Positions 32,689-43,689 of a stretch of 64,000 bases of DNA are shown piece by piece (the first letter of the stretch is position 1; the number at the start of each line of letters is the position of its first letter). Made by a program: the position numbers and the translations under genes. The stretch comes from Ornithodoros turicata (lineage: Eukaryota > Arthropoda > Arachnida > Ixodida > Argasidae), in assembly GCF_037126465.1 (NCBI RefSeq), contig NW_026999403.1, positions 62,001 to 126,000 on the forward strand, read 5' to 3'. The notes beneath the pieces were generated by a model, which was not told where the DNA came from, did not search any database, and saw only the letters and a program-made list of their open reading frames with translations.

Positions 32689-33605
32689 CGAGGGGTGTTC
32701 AAGTAAAACCGGGACTTTCTGACTCCTGAGTGTACAAATGGCTCGCGCTACTTCTTTTTCGTCATTTTCCCACGCGACAGGCCTCTGCCTTCACCGCGTG
32801 GTGGTCTGAAGTTTGTGCAAAACAGAAGACACGTGCTGGACAAGATGGCTGACAACGAGGTGAGCGCGCACATCGAACACCGAATAGTCATGAAGTTTCT
32901 CGTGAATGAAGGCGTAAAGTCATCTGAAATTCGCAGAAGACTTCAGGCTCAGTATGGCCACGATACACTTAGCCGCAGCAAAGCGTTTGAGTGGCACAAA
33001 CAGTTCCGAGACGGCCGTATATCAGTGCAGGACGATCCCGGCCGGGGCGGCTCAGAGCCCAATGTCAGAGTTCCTGAGAACATGCGACAAGACTGGCGTT
33101 GTTCATGTCGATTTTCTGCCCAGTGGTACCACCATCAATAGTGCATATTACTGCCACGTTCTCAGGGATGTGCATAAGGCGCCGAAGCAGAAGCGGCCGG
33201 GCCTCATCACCAAAGGAGTCCTCCTCCTACAAGACAATGCACGCCCGCATACCGCGCATCTCACGACACGCACCTTACAGAAACTTGGCTGGGAGTTGCT
33301 GCCACATCCCCCTTACAGTCCAGACCTCGCCCCCAGCGATTTTCATCACTTTGGGCCACTGAAGGCGTTCCTTGGGGGCTGCCACTTCAGCTGCGACGGC
33401 GAGGTCAAGAATGCGGTCCGATCATGGCTGCTACGCGCCGGCAAGGATTTCTACACCGCTGGCATCCAAGCCCTCGTGAAACGCTGGGACAAGTGCATCA
33501 GTGCAGCTGGAGATTACGTTGAGAAACAAAACTAATTTCTCGCCTGTAAGTTCATTTTACTTTTGCGAAAAATGAAAAGTCCCGGTTTGACTTGAACGCC
33601 CCTCG
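32689..33605 (+). mobile_element. mariner element, internally deleted (917 bp)
   Basis: The 30-bp termini starting cgaggggtgttcaagt are inverted repeats with two mismatches, and both flanks are TA (32687-32688 and 33606-33607). The interior encodes both ends of a mariner transposase but lacks the middle. Full mariners are about 1.3 kb, so roughly 350-400 bases are missing. Confidence 0.92.
32845..33535 (+). pseudogene. mariner transposase with central deletion
   Basis: From the ATG at 32845 the frame reads a helix-turn-helix DNA-binding region with FLVNEGVKSSEI and FEWHKQFRDGR, up to VQDDPG. After about 33050 the reading moves to another frame with GVVHVDFLPSGTTINSAYY, LLQDNARPH and PYSPDLAPSDFHHF, ending at the TAA at 33533-33535. 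The last two catalytic aspartates are present with exactly 34 residues between them (D34D). The first catalytic Asp lay in the deleted part. The protein cannot be active. Confidence 0.9.
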
Positions 33606-33609
33606 TAAA

Positions 33610-33717
33610 AACCCCGAGACTCGGGAACACGAAGGGACAGACACAAACACGAACTCTCAAGTCTTTTGAGACTTCGTGTTTGTGTCTGTCCTTTCATGTT
33701 CCCTAGTCTCGGGGATT
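33610..33717. mobile_element. Long hairpin next to the mariner
   Basis: Arms of about 44 bases (33610-33653 and 33673-33717) pair with few mismatches, starting aaccccgagactcggg. It begins five bases after the mariner's TA flank. A hairpin of similar composition stands at 63070-63150. Confidence 0.75.
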
Positions 33718-33824
33718 TTACATTATGAATCATCTTCACGAGCTCGCCTGCTTCCTATCCATTTTTTCATGCAAAAATACTCCAAAAGCCGGGAGACTAC
33801 ATAACTAGACAAAAAAGTAGAGAA

Positions 33825-33905
33825 CTCCGACTTCACATAACAAAATAACAAGGTTTACTCAGACGTTTCGTCCGTCATGCGACGGACATCGTCAGTGCCA
33901 AACTC
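33825..33905 (-). repeat. Penelope-type terminal motif
   Basis: On the minus strand cgatgtccgtcgcatgac is followed by ggacgaaacgtc, an arrangement common at the ends of Penelope-like elements. There is no coding part nearby. Confidence 0.35.
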
Positions 33906-34456
33906 AAAACCCATTTTTTCATGACAACCTTCTTCGTGAATTTTGTAAAATGCAGGAAAGCCAAATATCCGCCGAGGTTTCTCTTCGCTCTATTACGGAT
34001 AAAATAGTTGGTATTGAGAATGAGTTAGCTAAACTTCATGATCTGTCCAGTGATATGACCACTGTCAAAGCCTCAGTATCAGCTCTATCTACCGCTGTTA
34101 CTATCGTGTCCTCTCGGCTCTCGCCTTACGAACTTTGAGGACAGATGACGTCGGAACAACCTTCCTTGTGTTTTACGGGTTTAACGATTCTCGAAACCGA
34201 TGACATGGGCGAAATCTGAAAGGCTTGTAACTTCTGCCTGTTCAACCCACTTGAACATATACATTGCACCGAACGAAATTGAACGGGCCCATCGTCTCGG
34301 GAAACAAGTACCTGGAAAGAACCGGCCCATTATTGTTAAGTTTCTTTCGACCAAGGTTATAAAGATCAGGTTATCTCCAAAAGCTCAGCCATCTGTTCAA
34401 CGGATCTGTCCGTTTCCCAGGATTACTCGCCTGTCACCCGTCGCGCAAGGTTTATT

Positions 34457-34680
34457 TAGGCTTATCGAACATGGACGTTCTCTTGGGCTCCCCTTTAAAC
34501 TTCGCTTCCATAAGTTATTTGCTGGCGATAAATGTTTTGTTATTTGTTATGTTTTGTTATGTTTGTTATTTAGGCTTATCGAACACGGACGTTCTCTTGG
34601 GCTCCCCTTTAAACTTCGCTTCGATAAGTTATTTGTTGGCGATAAATGTTTTGTCTATGATCACGCTTCTGATCATGTGC
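34457..34680. repeat. 114-bp tandem duplication
   Basis: Units start taggcttatcgaacatgg at 34457 and taggcttatcgaacacgg at 34571 and stay nearly identical through the gataaatgttttgt segment. Confidence 0.85.
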
Positions 34681-34703
34681 AAGATATACGAGCACAAACA
34701 TAG

Positions 34704-34856
34704 CCCAAGCAGCACAATGTACTGAAAGTCGAGTGCAATAGGGGTGGACGGTATGTGTCTTATCAATGTTCTTTAGTTTCACGAGTCTGTTCAAGGCCTT
34801 CCACCTACCCGTCCACCCCTATTGCACCCGACTTTCAGTACATTTTGCTGCTTGGG
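34704..34856. mobile_element. 153-bp MITE with cccaagcagca termini
   Basis: Arms of about 48 bases are inverted repeats with three or four mismatches, around a 56-base spacer. The end motif cccaagcagca also bounds the repeat array at 27203-27465. It separates the two halves of the LINE relic. Confidence 0.75.
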
Positions 34857-37029
34857 AGCTATCTTCGCCATCTGCAAATGCTGTCAGAGCATCCCACCCC
34901 GACAGATGTCAGTTATCTTTTCGAATATTCGAAGTATTCTTAATAAACAAGACGACTTATCAAGTCTTATCCATGACTGCTCTCCTGATCTTATCGTTCT
35001 AACAGAAACGTGGTTAACGCCAGATAAAAACAATCGCGAAATAGCTTCACCGTGTCCTGCATTTTAATATAATATATCGCTGCGACAGAGCTGAACGTCG
35101 TGGTGGAGGCGTTCTTGGTATAAAAAGCGATGTACAGTGTGCACCGGTTGACATTTTGTCTCCCTTGGAAACGTGCTCTGTCATGTTATCATTTTCCTAT
35201 ATCAAACTCCTTGTTGTCGTTTTTTACAGGCCACCTGACTATGTTGGTTTTCTGCCATTATTTAATGATGTACTCTCATCGCCAATAACTCGTTTTCGTA
35301 ATGCTAAAACCTGTATTTTTGGTGACTTTAACTATCCAGGTATAGATTGGTCAGTCCCGTCTGGTAAATCTGTAGATGAATCTGGCTTTGTGAATATTTG
35401 TCTCAACTTCGATCTTTCGCAGTTAATACGGGAACCAACTCGTGTTGCTTGTTCATCGTCATCTACTGTCGATCTAATACTTGTTAATGACCCATCTATT
35501 TTTGGTTCTGTTTCATTTCCATCCTCACTTAGCAACCACAAAACTATACATGTCCCACTGCGACTACCCCGTCCAGTTAAAGGGCCGGTGCGTAAGACAA
35601 TTAAATTATCCGACCGTGCCAACTTTTTGACTGTATTCCTGAACTGTACAATGTATCAATCAATCAATGTATCAATGTACTGTACTCCTACTTCGCGTTT
35701 TTCATGCGTTCTTTCGATGAACGTTCCGTGGAGGAAAATTGGCAGCTCTTTCACAACAAGTTTACCGATTTGATTGATGCACACTTCCCATCCGCTATGA
35801 TACGTTCCGCCTCCGGGGAACCTTGGTACTGTAATCGCCTTAAAAAACTTTAAAAAAAAAAAGAAACAACGTTTATTTCGTCGGGTCAAACGCACTGGTT
35901 TTAGTCCGGCATACTGAAAAGTATAGGGAATGCTCGTGTCAATATATTAGGGCTCTCCTCAAGACCAGACATGATTTTTACATATCTGAATTCCCAGCTA
36001 TGCCTTCAGCAAACCCTCGCAACCTTTGGTGAGTTATCAATCCCCCTCGTGTTGAACCCATTAGCCTAACTGATGCCGATTGCGCTTGCCCCTTCACTGA
36101 AGCTTTTGCTACTGTTTTTACGAAGGATAGTATATCCATTGTCAGAAATGTAGTCACTTCTAATACTAGTTTCACAGCTATGCAGAAAATTGTGATCTCA
36201 CAGGCCGGGATAATCAAAATAATCGGCAGCCTAAAGTTATCCTCCTCAGCTAGACCCGATTCCATCAACACTAAAATGCTTAAGAATACCAGAATAGTCA
36301 CATCGCTATACTTGTGTGCCCTTTTTACGCAATCACTTCATCATGCATATGTGTCTCATGATTGGCGACAGGGGAAGGTTACTCCCATTTATTTTTAAAC
36401 AGGGCGCCAAGTCGTCTCCCTTAAATTACCGTCCTATCTCCTTAACAAGCATATGCCGTAAAATCCTTGAGCATGTCATCTATTCGGCTGTTTCCTCTCA
36501 TCTTGAAAATAATAATTTTTTCTTCAAATTATTTTATTCAAACACCAGCACAGTTTCTGGAAGGGTCTATCGTGTGAAACACAGCTGTCTTTGTTCAGCT
36601 CGGACATACATTCTACTATGGACCGTGGTATACAAACAGACACCATCTTCCTAGATTTTAAGAAAGCGTTTGACTCTGCTTCACACTGTGGCCTTATCCA
36701 TAAACTGCCATTACTTAACCTTCACCCGGATGCTGTCCTGTGGATCCAGTGCTATCTTTTTGATTGAACACAGGCCACACTTGCAAACAACTCCTTTTCT
36801 TCCTTTGTCCATGTTTCCTCTGGTGTTCCGCAAGGCTCTGTTATTGGACTCCTTCTGTTTCTTATCTTCATTAACGATCTTCCTGATTCTTTAGCATCCT
36901 CTGTCAGGCTCTTTGCAGATGACTGCGCTGTTAATTTACAGACCCATCCACACTCATTCCGACCATTTGGCCTTTCAGCAAGACCTTGATTCAGTACTTG
37001 CATGGTGTTCATCATGGCTTCTTCTCCTG

Positions 37030-37866
37030 AGACTTGTTCAAAATACTGCGCAAAAGTATTTAAAATAAGATACTAAATACTCAACGTAAAAAGTATTTAA
37101 AATAAGATACTAAATACTCTACGTAAAAAGTATTTAAAATAGATTACAAAATGCTCAAAACTGAAAGTAATTTGAGTAGAGTACTAAATACTCTAAGAAG
37201 TATTTAAGATACTCTTTAAAGCACTTTAGTATTAGCTGTAAGTGAAACGTGTATTCTGAACGTGGACAAATGAAAGGAATAAACTTCATCAGCCATGCTG
37301 AAGCATATCTTTCATTTGCAACGTCTTGGTGTCAATGTTTGGTGAACTTTGATGAACCCAAGTAAACTTTGTTGATATGTTCTGAACCAATTCGTAATAC
37401 GTCCTGTATGTCCGTTCGGGTCTTTCAACCTGTGGCACGTGTTTATTGGTTGGGTGACCAAGGAAATAAATGCTGAGATTCACTTGTACCTCATCCCCTG
37501 GTGATTCACCTGGCAATATGAATAGGAACGGCTTTCTGACGAAGTTGGCTATTGACAAGCAAGGTGGGACCAGCCTATTGTACAAGAGGATATGACAGAT
37601 TCGCGAATTCCCGAAAAAAGAAAGAATAAGAGGGGGTTAAATTCCAGTGAGCTGAAAATCTCAGCACGGCGGGAAGTGTGCTGGATAGGGCTTGACGAGG
37701 AAGGAAAGTATTTTGAATACTGAGTAGCAAATACCGAAAAAAGTATTTTAAATACATTAAAAATACTTGTCACAAAAAGTATTGAGTAAAGTACCAAAAT
37801 ACCGGAAAAAGTATTTAAAATACAGTATTTTGAGTACGTACTCAAGATACGTACAAGTCTGCCCTG
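37030..37866. mobile_element. hAT-like non-autonomous element rich in aaatactt
   Basis: Both ends carry many copies of gtattt/aaatact in opposite orientation. The right end, read on the minus strand, starts cagggcagacttgtacg. The left end has a degraded acttgttcaaaatactg. No transposase is encoded. It directly follows the LINE relic. Confidence 0.5.
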
Positions 37867-37984
37867 AACTCTGTGAAGTGCCATCATCTTCCTTTTTCTC
37901 GCTCTAAAAAACCCTTGGCGTTCCCACGATATTGGAGAAACAAAAAGTGACGTGTTGTCACAGATAAGCAAAGTGACGGATTTA

Positions 37985-38520
37985 CATAATCGATGGATGT
38001 GTCGGAAATGGGCTAATACGAGCCTGAGAAATCTGTACTATCAGATGGTCACCCCCGTGTACCACCTTGTCCACTATCCCCCGAATCAAGCCCGTTGCGA
38101 CAATGATACCGATGTTCCAGACAATTTTTGACCTCCTGGTCCATATTCGTCCCCCATTTGGTGAGTGTTTCTCTACCTCTTCTTGTTTAGAAATAGTTCC
38201 TTTCTAATACCTGACGTTTTTCTGGAGGTTTGTGGCGCACATTGTGCAACTTTTCTTTCAACTGATACCCGGTTCAGGGGACGATGTACCCCGTTTGGAT
38301 ATGGAAACGTTTTTGCAAATGTTCGCACTAGTAGACGAAAAGGGGATGGAAACAGCAACGACAGAAGTGTTCATGGCATACTACGCCTCGGAGTGGCGAG
38401 ACATCGCCATGCAGCGTGGACTAGAGGGGGAGCTCTTTTTCAGAGTGCCCCGAAGCTTAGAAGAGCAGACTTTGCCACTAGAAGGCACTGTCCCTTTCAG
38501 TTTTGGTACTCCCTGGTGCA
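37985..38520 (+). CDS. Unrecognised exon-like ORF
   Basis: A frame ending IFDLLVHIRPPF runs to a good donor TTTG|gtgagt at 38160. After about 65 bases a tctggag acceptor-like site precedes a frame reading HIVQLFFQLIPGSGDDVP and DMETFLQMFALVDEKG, then EWRDIAMQRGLEGELFF. Codon content looks protein-like, with no stop for about 100 codons. However, the donor and acceptor phases do not match as read, and I recognise no family. The open frame ends inside the MITE at 38527. It may be a decayed gene or an element ORF. Confidence 0.3.
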
Positions 38521-38526
38521 CCAGTG

Positions 38527-39060
38527 CACTCTAAGAAAAAAAGGAGTAAAACGGGGAGTAATTGCAGCTTCTACTCCCCTAACCTGCAATTACTCCCCAT
38601 TTTAGTCCCCTAACCCGATATTTAGTCCCGACATTTACTCCCCGGGACTGCAAATTGTCACTAAACTTCGCGAATGGTCTCCTGAATGCAACAGGCTACG
38701 TAAATATGTGCCCTTGGTCCATTTGAACGACGTAAGGCTGTATAACTCAGACAACGTAGCAATTTCCCAGCCACACAGAGTAAAAAACAGTTAGCGCATC
38801 TTTCTTCGAAAATTGTGCCCTAGTATGGCGGAAGATTTTATATCACTCGATATATCACCGTTGACGGTTTGCTTCAAAGTATTTTCATGCATGCACACGA
38901 ATTATGTACCTGCGACTCTTACAACAGCGCGTGAAATGCGGTCTTCACTCTGTGACATCCATTTACTCCCGTGCATTTACTCCCGAAAGGGACTATTTTT
39001 TGTGGCAATGCAATTAATCCCCAAAAGGAGTAAAAGTACTCCTTTTTTTTTCTTAGAGTG
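38527..39060. mobile_element. CACTCT-ended MITE, 534 bp
   Basis: The left end starts cactctaagaaaaaaaggagta, and the right end is its reverse complement with a slightly longer A/T run. The interior has many actcccc and ggagtaa motifs. A partial relative is at 12742. Target-site duplications are not clear. Confidence 0.75.
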
Positions 39061-39144
39061 TGGAATAGAGCCAGCGCTTCAGGAGCACCACGAAAATTCC
39101 ATGTAATCGCGAGAGGAAATAAATATGTATCGCATCACATCGCA

Positions 39145-39147
<3 letters not shown>

Positions 39148-39183
<36 letters not shown>
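39148..39183. repeat. (CT)n microsatellite
   Basis: Thirty-six bases of uninterrupted CT dinucleotide. Confidence 0.95.
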
Positions 39184-39186
<3 letters not shown>

Positions 39187-39492
39187 AATACAATAGATGA
39201 ATAGAAAACCACAGATCCTGCGTATAAAAGCGAGCTTGGGATAATCAGCAGTTAAAGATGATGTCGACGTTGACACAAAAATGCTCTCTGTGCTTGCTAG
39301 GAAGGTAAGTGCATTTTTAAGTCGTAAGGTAAATGCATTTGAGTAACGTAATTGTAACGCCCACCAGTTACTCGTCCCGATAATGTAACTTGTACTGTAA
39401 CTAACTACTTTTCTCAGTAACTATAGTTCCTTTATTTCGAAAGTGTAGATTTTCACGATGATTTCCCCACTTTGCATTTATCCTCTACCTGT

Positions 39493-39625
39493 TTGTAAAC
39501 AAATGACGTCATAATGTTCGACAGCGCCACGAGTTTGGTAGAGTTGAACTACGTTCAAAGCTAGTGGCGAACAAGGTCGCGCCCGAAAGCCACGGTCTTG
39601 AGGGGATTACGATAGTCTCTGAAAA
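39493..39625 (+). repeat. Dispersed repeat, inverted partner of 47690-47832
   Basis: About 130 bases starting at a tgtaaacaaatgacgtca segment match the reverse complement of 47690-47832 at roughly nine positions in ten. Both contain gttcgacagcgcca and gcgcccgaaagcc. Confidence 0.7.
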
Positions 39626-39629
39626 GGAC

Positions 39630-41220
39630 GCGACCTTCGGTCCTACTTTTCTTTCAATATAGGAGGCAGCCATTCGTGGAACCCAGCTCTCCCATTCCGA
39701 TCTGTTTTGGTTTCGGTGTGTCTACCAACGTCATGATGACGTTTCTCAGGTAGAGGTTAATTCCATTGAATGTATAGGGCAGTCACCCTCAGACTCCAAA
39801 GGCGACGAAAAAAAAAAAAGCGAACGGCGACGGAGAGCAAAACCACGTTCCCAAACCTACTCGAGCGTCTGGAGAGTGGCGCAGCGAAGCATGTGTTGTA
39901 ACATACTTCCTTCCAGCAGCTAATTCTTGGGCGAAGGAATATATATGACACTGATGACCGGGATCAGCAATAGAGCTGGTATTTTTACTCAAAGTTTCGT
40001 AATAAATATCCCAGAGTTTTCACTTAGCACAATATCAGATGCATTAGTGCCGTTCTGATGTTAGGAACCCCTCTACACGTTGCCTTTGTGCGCGTTTGTC
40101 CCGGATGACGTCACCAACCCCTGCACTGCTCGGCAGGCAAGCGTCAGACCTCTTACCTATTGCCTCGTTTATTGGCAATTTCATTTTATTGCTTCCGGGA
40201 TTGAAGGAATGGAGGGGGTACTGCCAAGCCATTTCAGGAATGGGAATTGACCACCCCACTCCGAGGAATTGACAGGAATCAAAATAACACGTATCCCCAT
40301 TACTCAGAATGGAATTGTAATGGAATGGGCCACCTAATTCCGTAACGCTGGTCCCAGCCCATACGTTGCACAAGACGCTGCACGAGAATGCAGGTTCGAA
40401 GTCGCCAGCCACCCAGCTTGTTCTCCCGACTTTGCCTCCGGTGACTCCCCATTGTTTTTGCATTTGAAGAAGCACCTTAGAAGACAGCGATTTCTCAATG
40501 ATGAGGCTCAATCATGCAGTTGAACGCCATATATTGCCAGAGAGCGAGAGCATGTTTTCTTTAAGAATCCGTGAACTTCCGAAGCGATGTGTGAAATGCA
40601 TTAAAGTTCGAGTGAGGAGGAGTCTGGATGGGTTTCAAAAATACAACTGTGTTCTTGGTCCTAGAATTATCGCTTTTACGTTCAGCTTGCTGCACGCTCC
40701 AAGTACAAGTTAATTAGTACAAGATAGATATTGAAGTGACTAGTAACCCTCCAAATTACGTGAATCAACATGCGGAACCATAAAGGAATGAACTGAATAG
40801 TAGTGTTTTCTAGATAGTTTTTCCCTATCTTTTCATCCCTTTCTTTATTCCCTTTTTTTCTTTCTCTTTTTCTTCCCTTTTTTTGAAGAAAGCGCAGCAC
40901 CGCTGCGACAGTCGCGGTGCAGGTTGGGAGTTGTCCGGGAAACTTGCTTTTAGGTTTAGGTATGATTCTTTTCCTATTGTCTCCGATAGGTGTCGTCGTT
41001 GTATTTTTGGTGCATGCGCCAATCGTGTCGTTTCACACCGCATTTCCCGGCACGCCCTGCACTGGTCCCCTGGAACATTTTCAAGTCGCCTATTGGACAA
41101 CTGCTGAAGAACCACCACGAGCTCGAAACTAGAGAAAAGAACACCACGCAGAGGGTGAAAATTAGACCGGACCTCGTCAACGTGTGAATTGTATAAGGAA
41201 TGGCACTGTAGCTCACAGGA
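39630..41220. other. No gene recognised
   Basis: An A-run near 39808, ggaatgg-type repeats at 40200-40340 and several overlapping open frames are all that is visible. A plus-strand frame near 40917-41132 has a hydrophobic stretch but no splice sites or family similarity. Confidence 0.3.
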
Positions 41221-41224
41221 CACA

Positions 41225-41230
41225 TTTATT
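41225..41230 (-). terminator. Polyadenylation signal AATAAA (minus)
   Basis: The minus strand reads AATAAA about 85 bases after the stop codon of the exon at 41312-41910. Confidence 0.55.
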
Positions 41231-41311
41231 AAAGTTGATCAGTCTCCTTTAAATTAATAAAAACTTGAATGTCGTAAATTAAAATACCGTAAATTGCAGC
41301 AAGGTAGCATT

Positions 41312-41910
41312 TCAATCAGCTTTATGTTTTCGGGTCCCTCGTGATCCCTTATGTGCTACTTCTAATGGTACCATTGAGCTTCTGCGATTCCTTCGATGCG
41401 ACAGACCAAGCTGCATGCTTGTGTTATACCCGGAACTTGTTTCCAGCGACGTGATGGGAGTGCTCTGCGTCGCGTTATCGGAGAATAATTGCTGTTCGAA
41501 CTGAGTAAAAGAAGGCTCCAGCGTGCCTCCGCAGGCGTTGAGAAGAGCCTTGGCAGTCTTCTTGACAGCCGACGTATCTTTGAGGGAGGTTGACCGAGGG
41601 ATTTTCTTCTTTCCTTCGTTTGACACGTCTTGCAAGGGAATACTCTTCCTCGACTTTGAAACTTTTCTTTGTGCGCCCTCTACCGTAGATCCCTGTTCGT
41701 TGCCTTCGAGGATGGTGTCCAAGCCCTTGAACTTCAGCGTCTTACTCTTGGTATGCTTTTGCCGAGACTCCTGAAGCGACAGGTTCTTGACGTCCTCTAG
41801 GATGTCTTGGGTGTCTGTGCCGACGTTGACCTTCTTGCGTTGTGAAGAAACGTCACCCACGCGCGGAGTACCTTTCCTTGCCGACACGTTGTTGGCGCTG
41901 ACATTTGGAC
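41312..41910 (-). CDS. Terminal exon of an unrecognised Ser/Lys-rich protein
   Basis: A ctatcttcatcgcag acceptor (41911 and above) opens about 199 codons in phase 1 that end at the TGA at 41312-41314. The product is hydrophilic and probably disordered, rich in Ser, Lys and Thr. It has several basic-Ser motifs such as KSRKS and RRNRRSSM that could be basophilic kinase sites, and a lysine-rich end. A polyadenylation signal follows. The composition suggests a nuclear or chromosome-associated protein, but I cannot name it. The upstream exons were not identified; the frame stays open into the intron but with intron-like content. Confidence 0.6.
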
Positions 41911-42039
41911 CTGCGATGAAGATAGAACAGATGAGACTGTAAACCGTAATATCGCTTGAGCTGCGATCAGTGAACATGATTACACGCTTGGATAATGTTT
42001 TTATCATCATTATTATTATTATATTTCCTATCCCCGACC

Positions 42040-42290
42040 ACACAAGCAGGTCCGAGAAACGTCTCCAGGACGTCACTTGGGGAAGACCATGATTTCCCTA
42101 GAACGTCTGAAATACAGCCCAAAATGATCCCTATCAACGTTTTTCGGACCTCGTTGCACGGCGTAGCAAGTATAAGTTCTGAGGGCATCCCCAAGGATCC
42201 CTCAGTCGAGCCAGCGACGTTAGGATCTGTTTGGGACGTCCCCAAAACGATACGTGTCGGGGATCATACGTGACTCGCTGCGGTGTTTCT
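42040..42290. repeat. Degenerate ggacgtcc/ggatcc-type repeat
   Basis: Imperfect copies of gaaacgtctccaggacgtc-like units occupy this stretch and resemble those at 9640-9830 and 10740-10870. Open frames across it are not supported as genes. Confidence 0.4.
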
Positions 42291-42912
42291 TACCGCAGGG
42301 CGGCACCACCTGCCGTGTTAGACATTTTGTAACGGGGAGTGATATGTTCGGGTTCATCCAATTGATACATGCCGATTTCTATTTCATTTTGTTTTTGTTT
42401 TTCGAATCCCAGGACAGCAGACAAACCAGGAAAACAATCTCAGTCGGAAAGGGCATTGTTACTGACCTCTGTTTTCGTCGGACAGGGTCTTGTTTTGCGA
42501 TGCCAGTTTTTCTTGAATTCTGACGGATCTTCGCAGCCCTTCGACCACAGTAGACATAGTATACTCTCGGATTGCAGCCCCTACAAGGTCAACAACATAG
42601 ATAGATGAATGAATGATGATGATGATGAAGATGTGTGATGTCTACATCCGGGGCTCTACGTCGCGAGATAACTGCAACCATGAGCAACGAAGGTGGAACA
42701 ATGTCAAGACGCGTAATATTTTGGTGTACGAGAGACTCCCTAATACTTCCACTGTCTGTGCCATGACGTTAACGACGGCTTCATGAAGCAGTCGCCGTTG
42801 ATTGGTCGACGCCCCATGTGATCCTCAGGGCTTCAAGATATCATTAAAAATTGAGCATTTTGCCATTCCGTTTGTGGCACCAGTCGAAAATTTGAACACG
42901 ATGGAAATTGGT

Positions 42913-43675
42913 GTTCTGAGGCTGGAACACCGGAGACACAAAGCCTCAAGTGCCTATAAGATCAGTGAATGAACAGAGAGTAGGAAGTCACTGAAAAGGT
43001 TAGGTAGCTGCAAGACTCGAACTTAAAGACAAAACCTTGGAAGTCATTTAGGAGGCGTGTGCGCTTATAGCCCAATTGGTAGAGCCCTGCACCAGTAAGC
43101 CAGAAGATGTGGGTTCGAGTCCTACAGCTGGCTAACCCTTCCAGTGACTTCCCACTTTTTCTTCGTTCGAAAATGTGGCGTTCTGAGGCTGGAACAACAC
43201 AAGGGCACAAATATATACAAAGCCTCAAATTGTCTAGGGAATAACGATGAGAGATTAAAGTCGCTGAAAAGGTTAGCCAGCTGTCGGACTCGAACCCTAG
43301 AGCCCTGGACCGGTAATCCAGAAGATGTGGGTTCGAGTCCTGCAGCTGGCTAACCCTTCCAGTGACTTCCTACTCTTCCGCCATTCGAAAATATGGCCCT
43401 ACGATATCCGTGATTATCGTAAGACCAAATTTTTCGAAATCCAAAACTTCGAACATGAGAGAACTGATGTTCTGAGACTGGAACAACATAGAAAGGAAAA
43501 ACGCATACAAAGCCTCAAATTGCCTAAGAAATTAACGATGAAAGATGAAGGTCACTGAAAAGGTTAGCTAGCTGTCGGACTCGAACCCTAGAGCCCTGGA
43601 CCGGTAATCCAGAAGATGTGGGTTCGAGTCCTACAGCTGGCTAACTTTTCCAGTCACTTTAATATTTCATCCGAA
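42913..43675 (+). repeat. Three tandem tRNA-derived SINE units
   Basis: Units begin with gttctgaggctgg-type sequence at 42913, 43180 and 43469 (spacings 267 and 289). Unit 1 has both RNA polymerase III boxes: tagcccaattggtagag at 43068-43084 and ggttcgagtcc at 43112-43122. Units 2 and 3 lack the A box; instead the B-box flank faces an inverted copy, forming hairpins at 43272-43354 and 43563-43645. Acceptor stems do not pair, so these are not functional tRNA genes. Confidence 0.75.
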
Positions 43676-43689
43676 ATTTTTGAAATTTT

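Larger units (their letters stand above)
33950..37020 (+). pseudogene. LINE relic, ORF1 to RT (CR1/jockey-like)
   Basis: A coiled-coil-like ORF1 segment (33950-34136) is followed by IERAHRLGKQVPG and RPIIVKFLS (about 34270-34350). The endonuclease follows with NIRSILNKQDDLSSLI and VLTETWL (34920-35020), then GDFNYPGIDW (35320-35350) and SNHKTI. The reverse transcriptase has QGAKSSPLNYRPISLTS (36400-36450), FLDFKKAFDSASH (36650-36690), SSGVPQGSVIG (36820-36850) and FADDCAV (36910-36930). Frames change many times and parts are missing, so it is an old, dead copy. It contains a 114-bp tandem duplication and an inserted MITE between ORF1 and the endonuclease. Confidence 0.85.

Noticed and set aside
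40917..41132. A small membrane protein
   Set aside because: There is one hydrophobic stretch, but no splice sites, no family similarity, and competing open frames on both strands.
43055..43645. Functional tRNA genes
   Set aside because: A and B boxes are present in unit 1, but no acceptor stem pairs. Units 2 and 3 lack the A box.
42913..43675. A CRISPR-like array
   Set aside because: Three long units with homologous spacers and tRNA boxes in a eukaryotic genome are a SINE tandem, not CRISPR.
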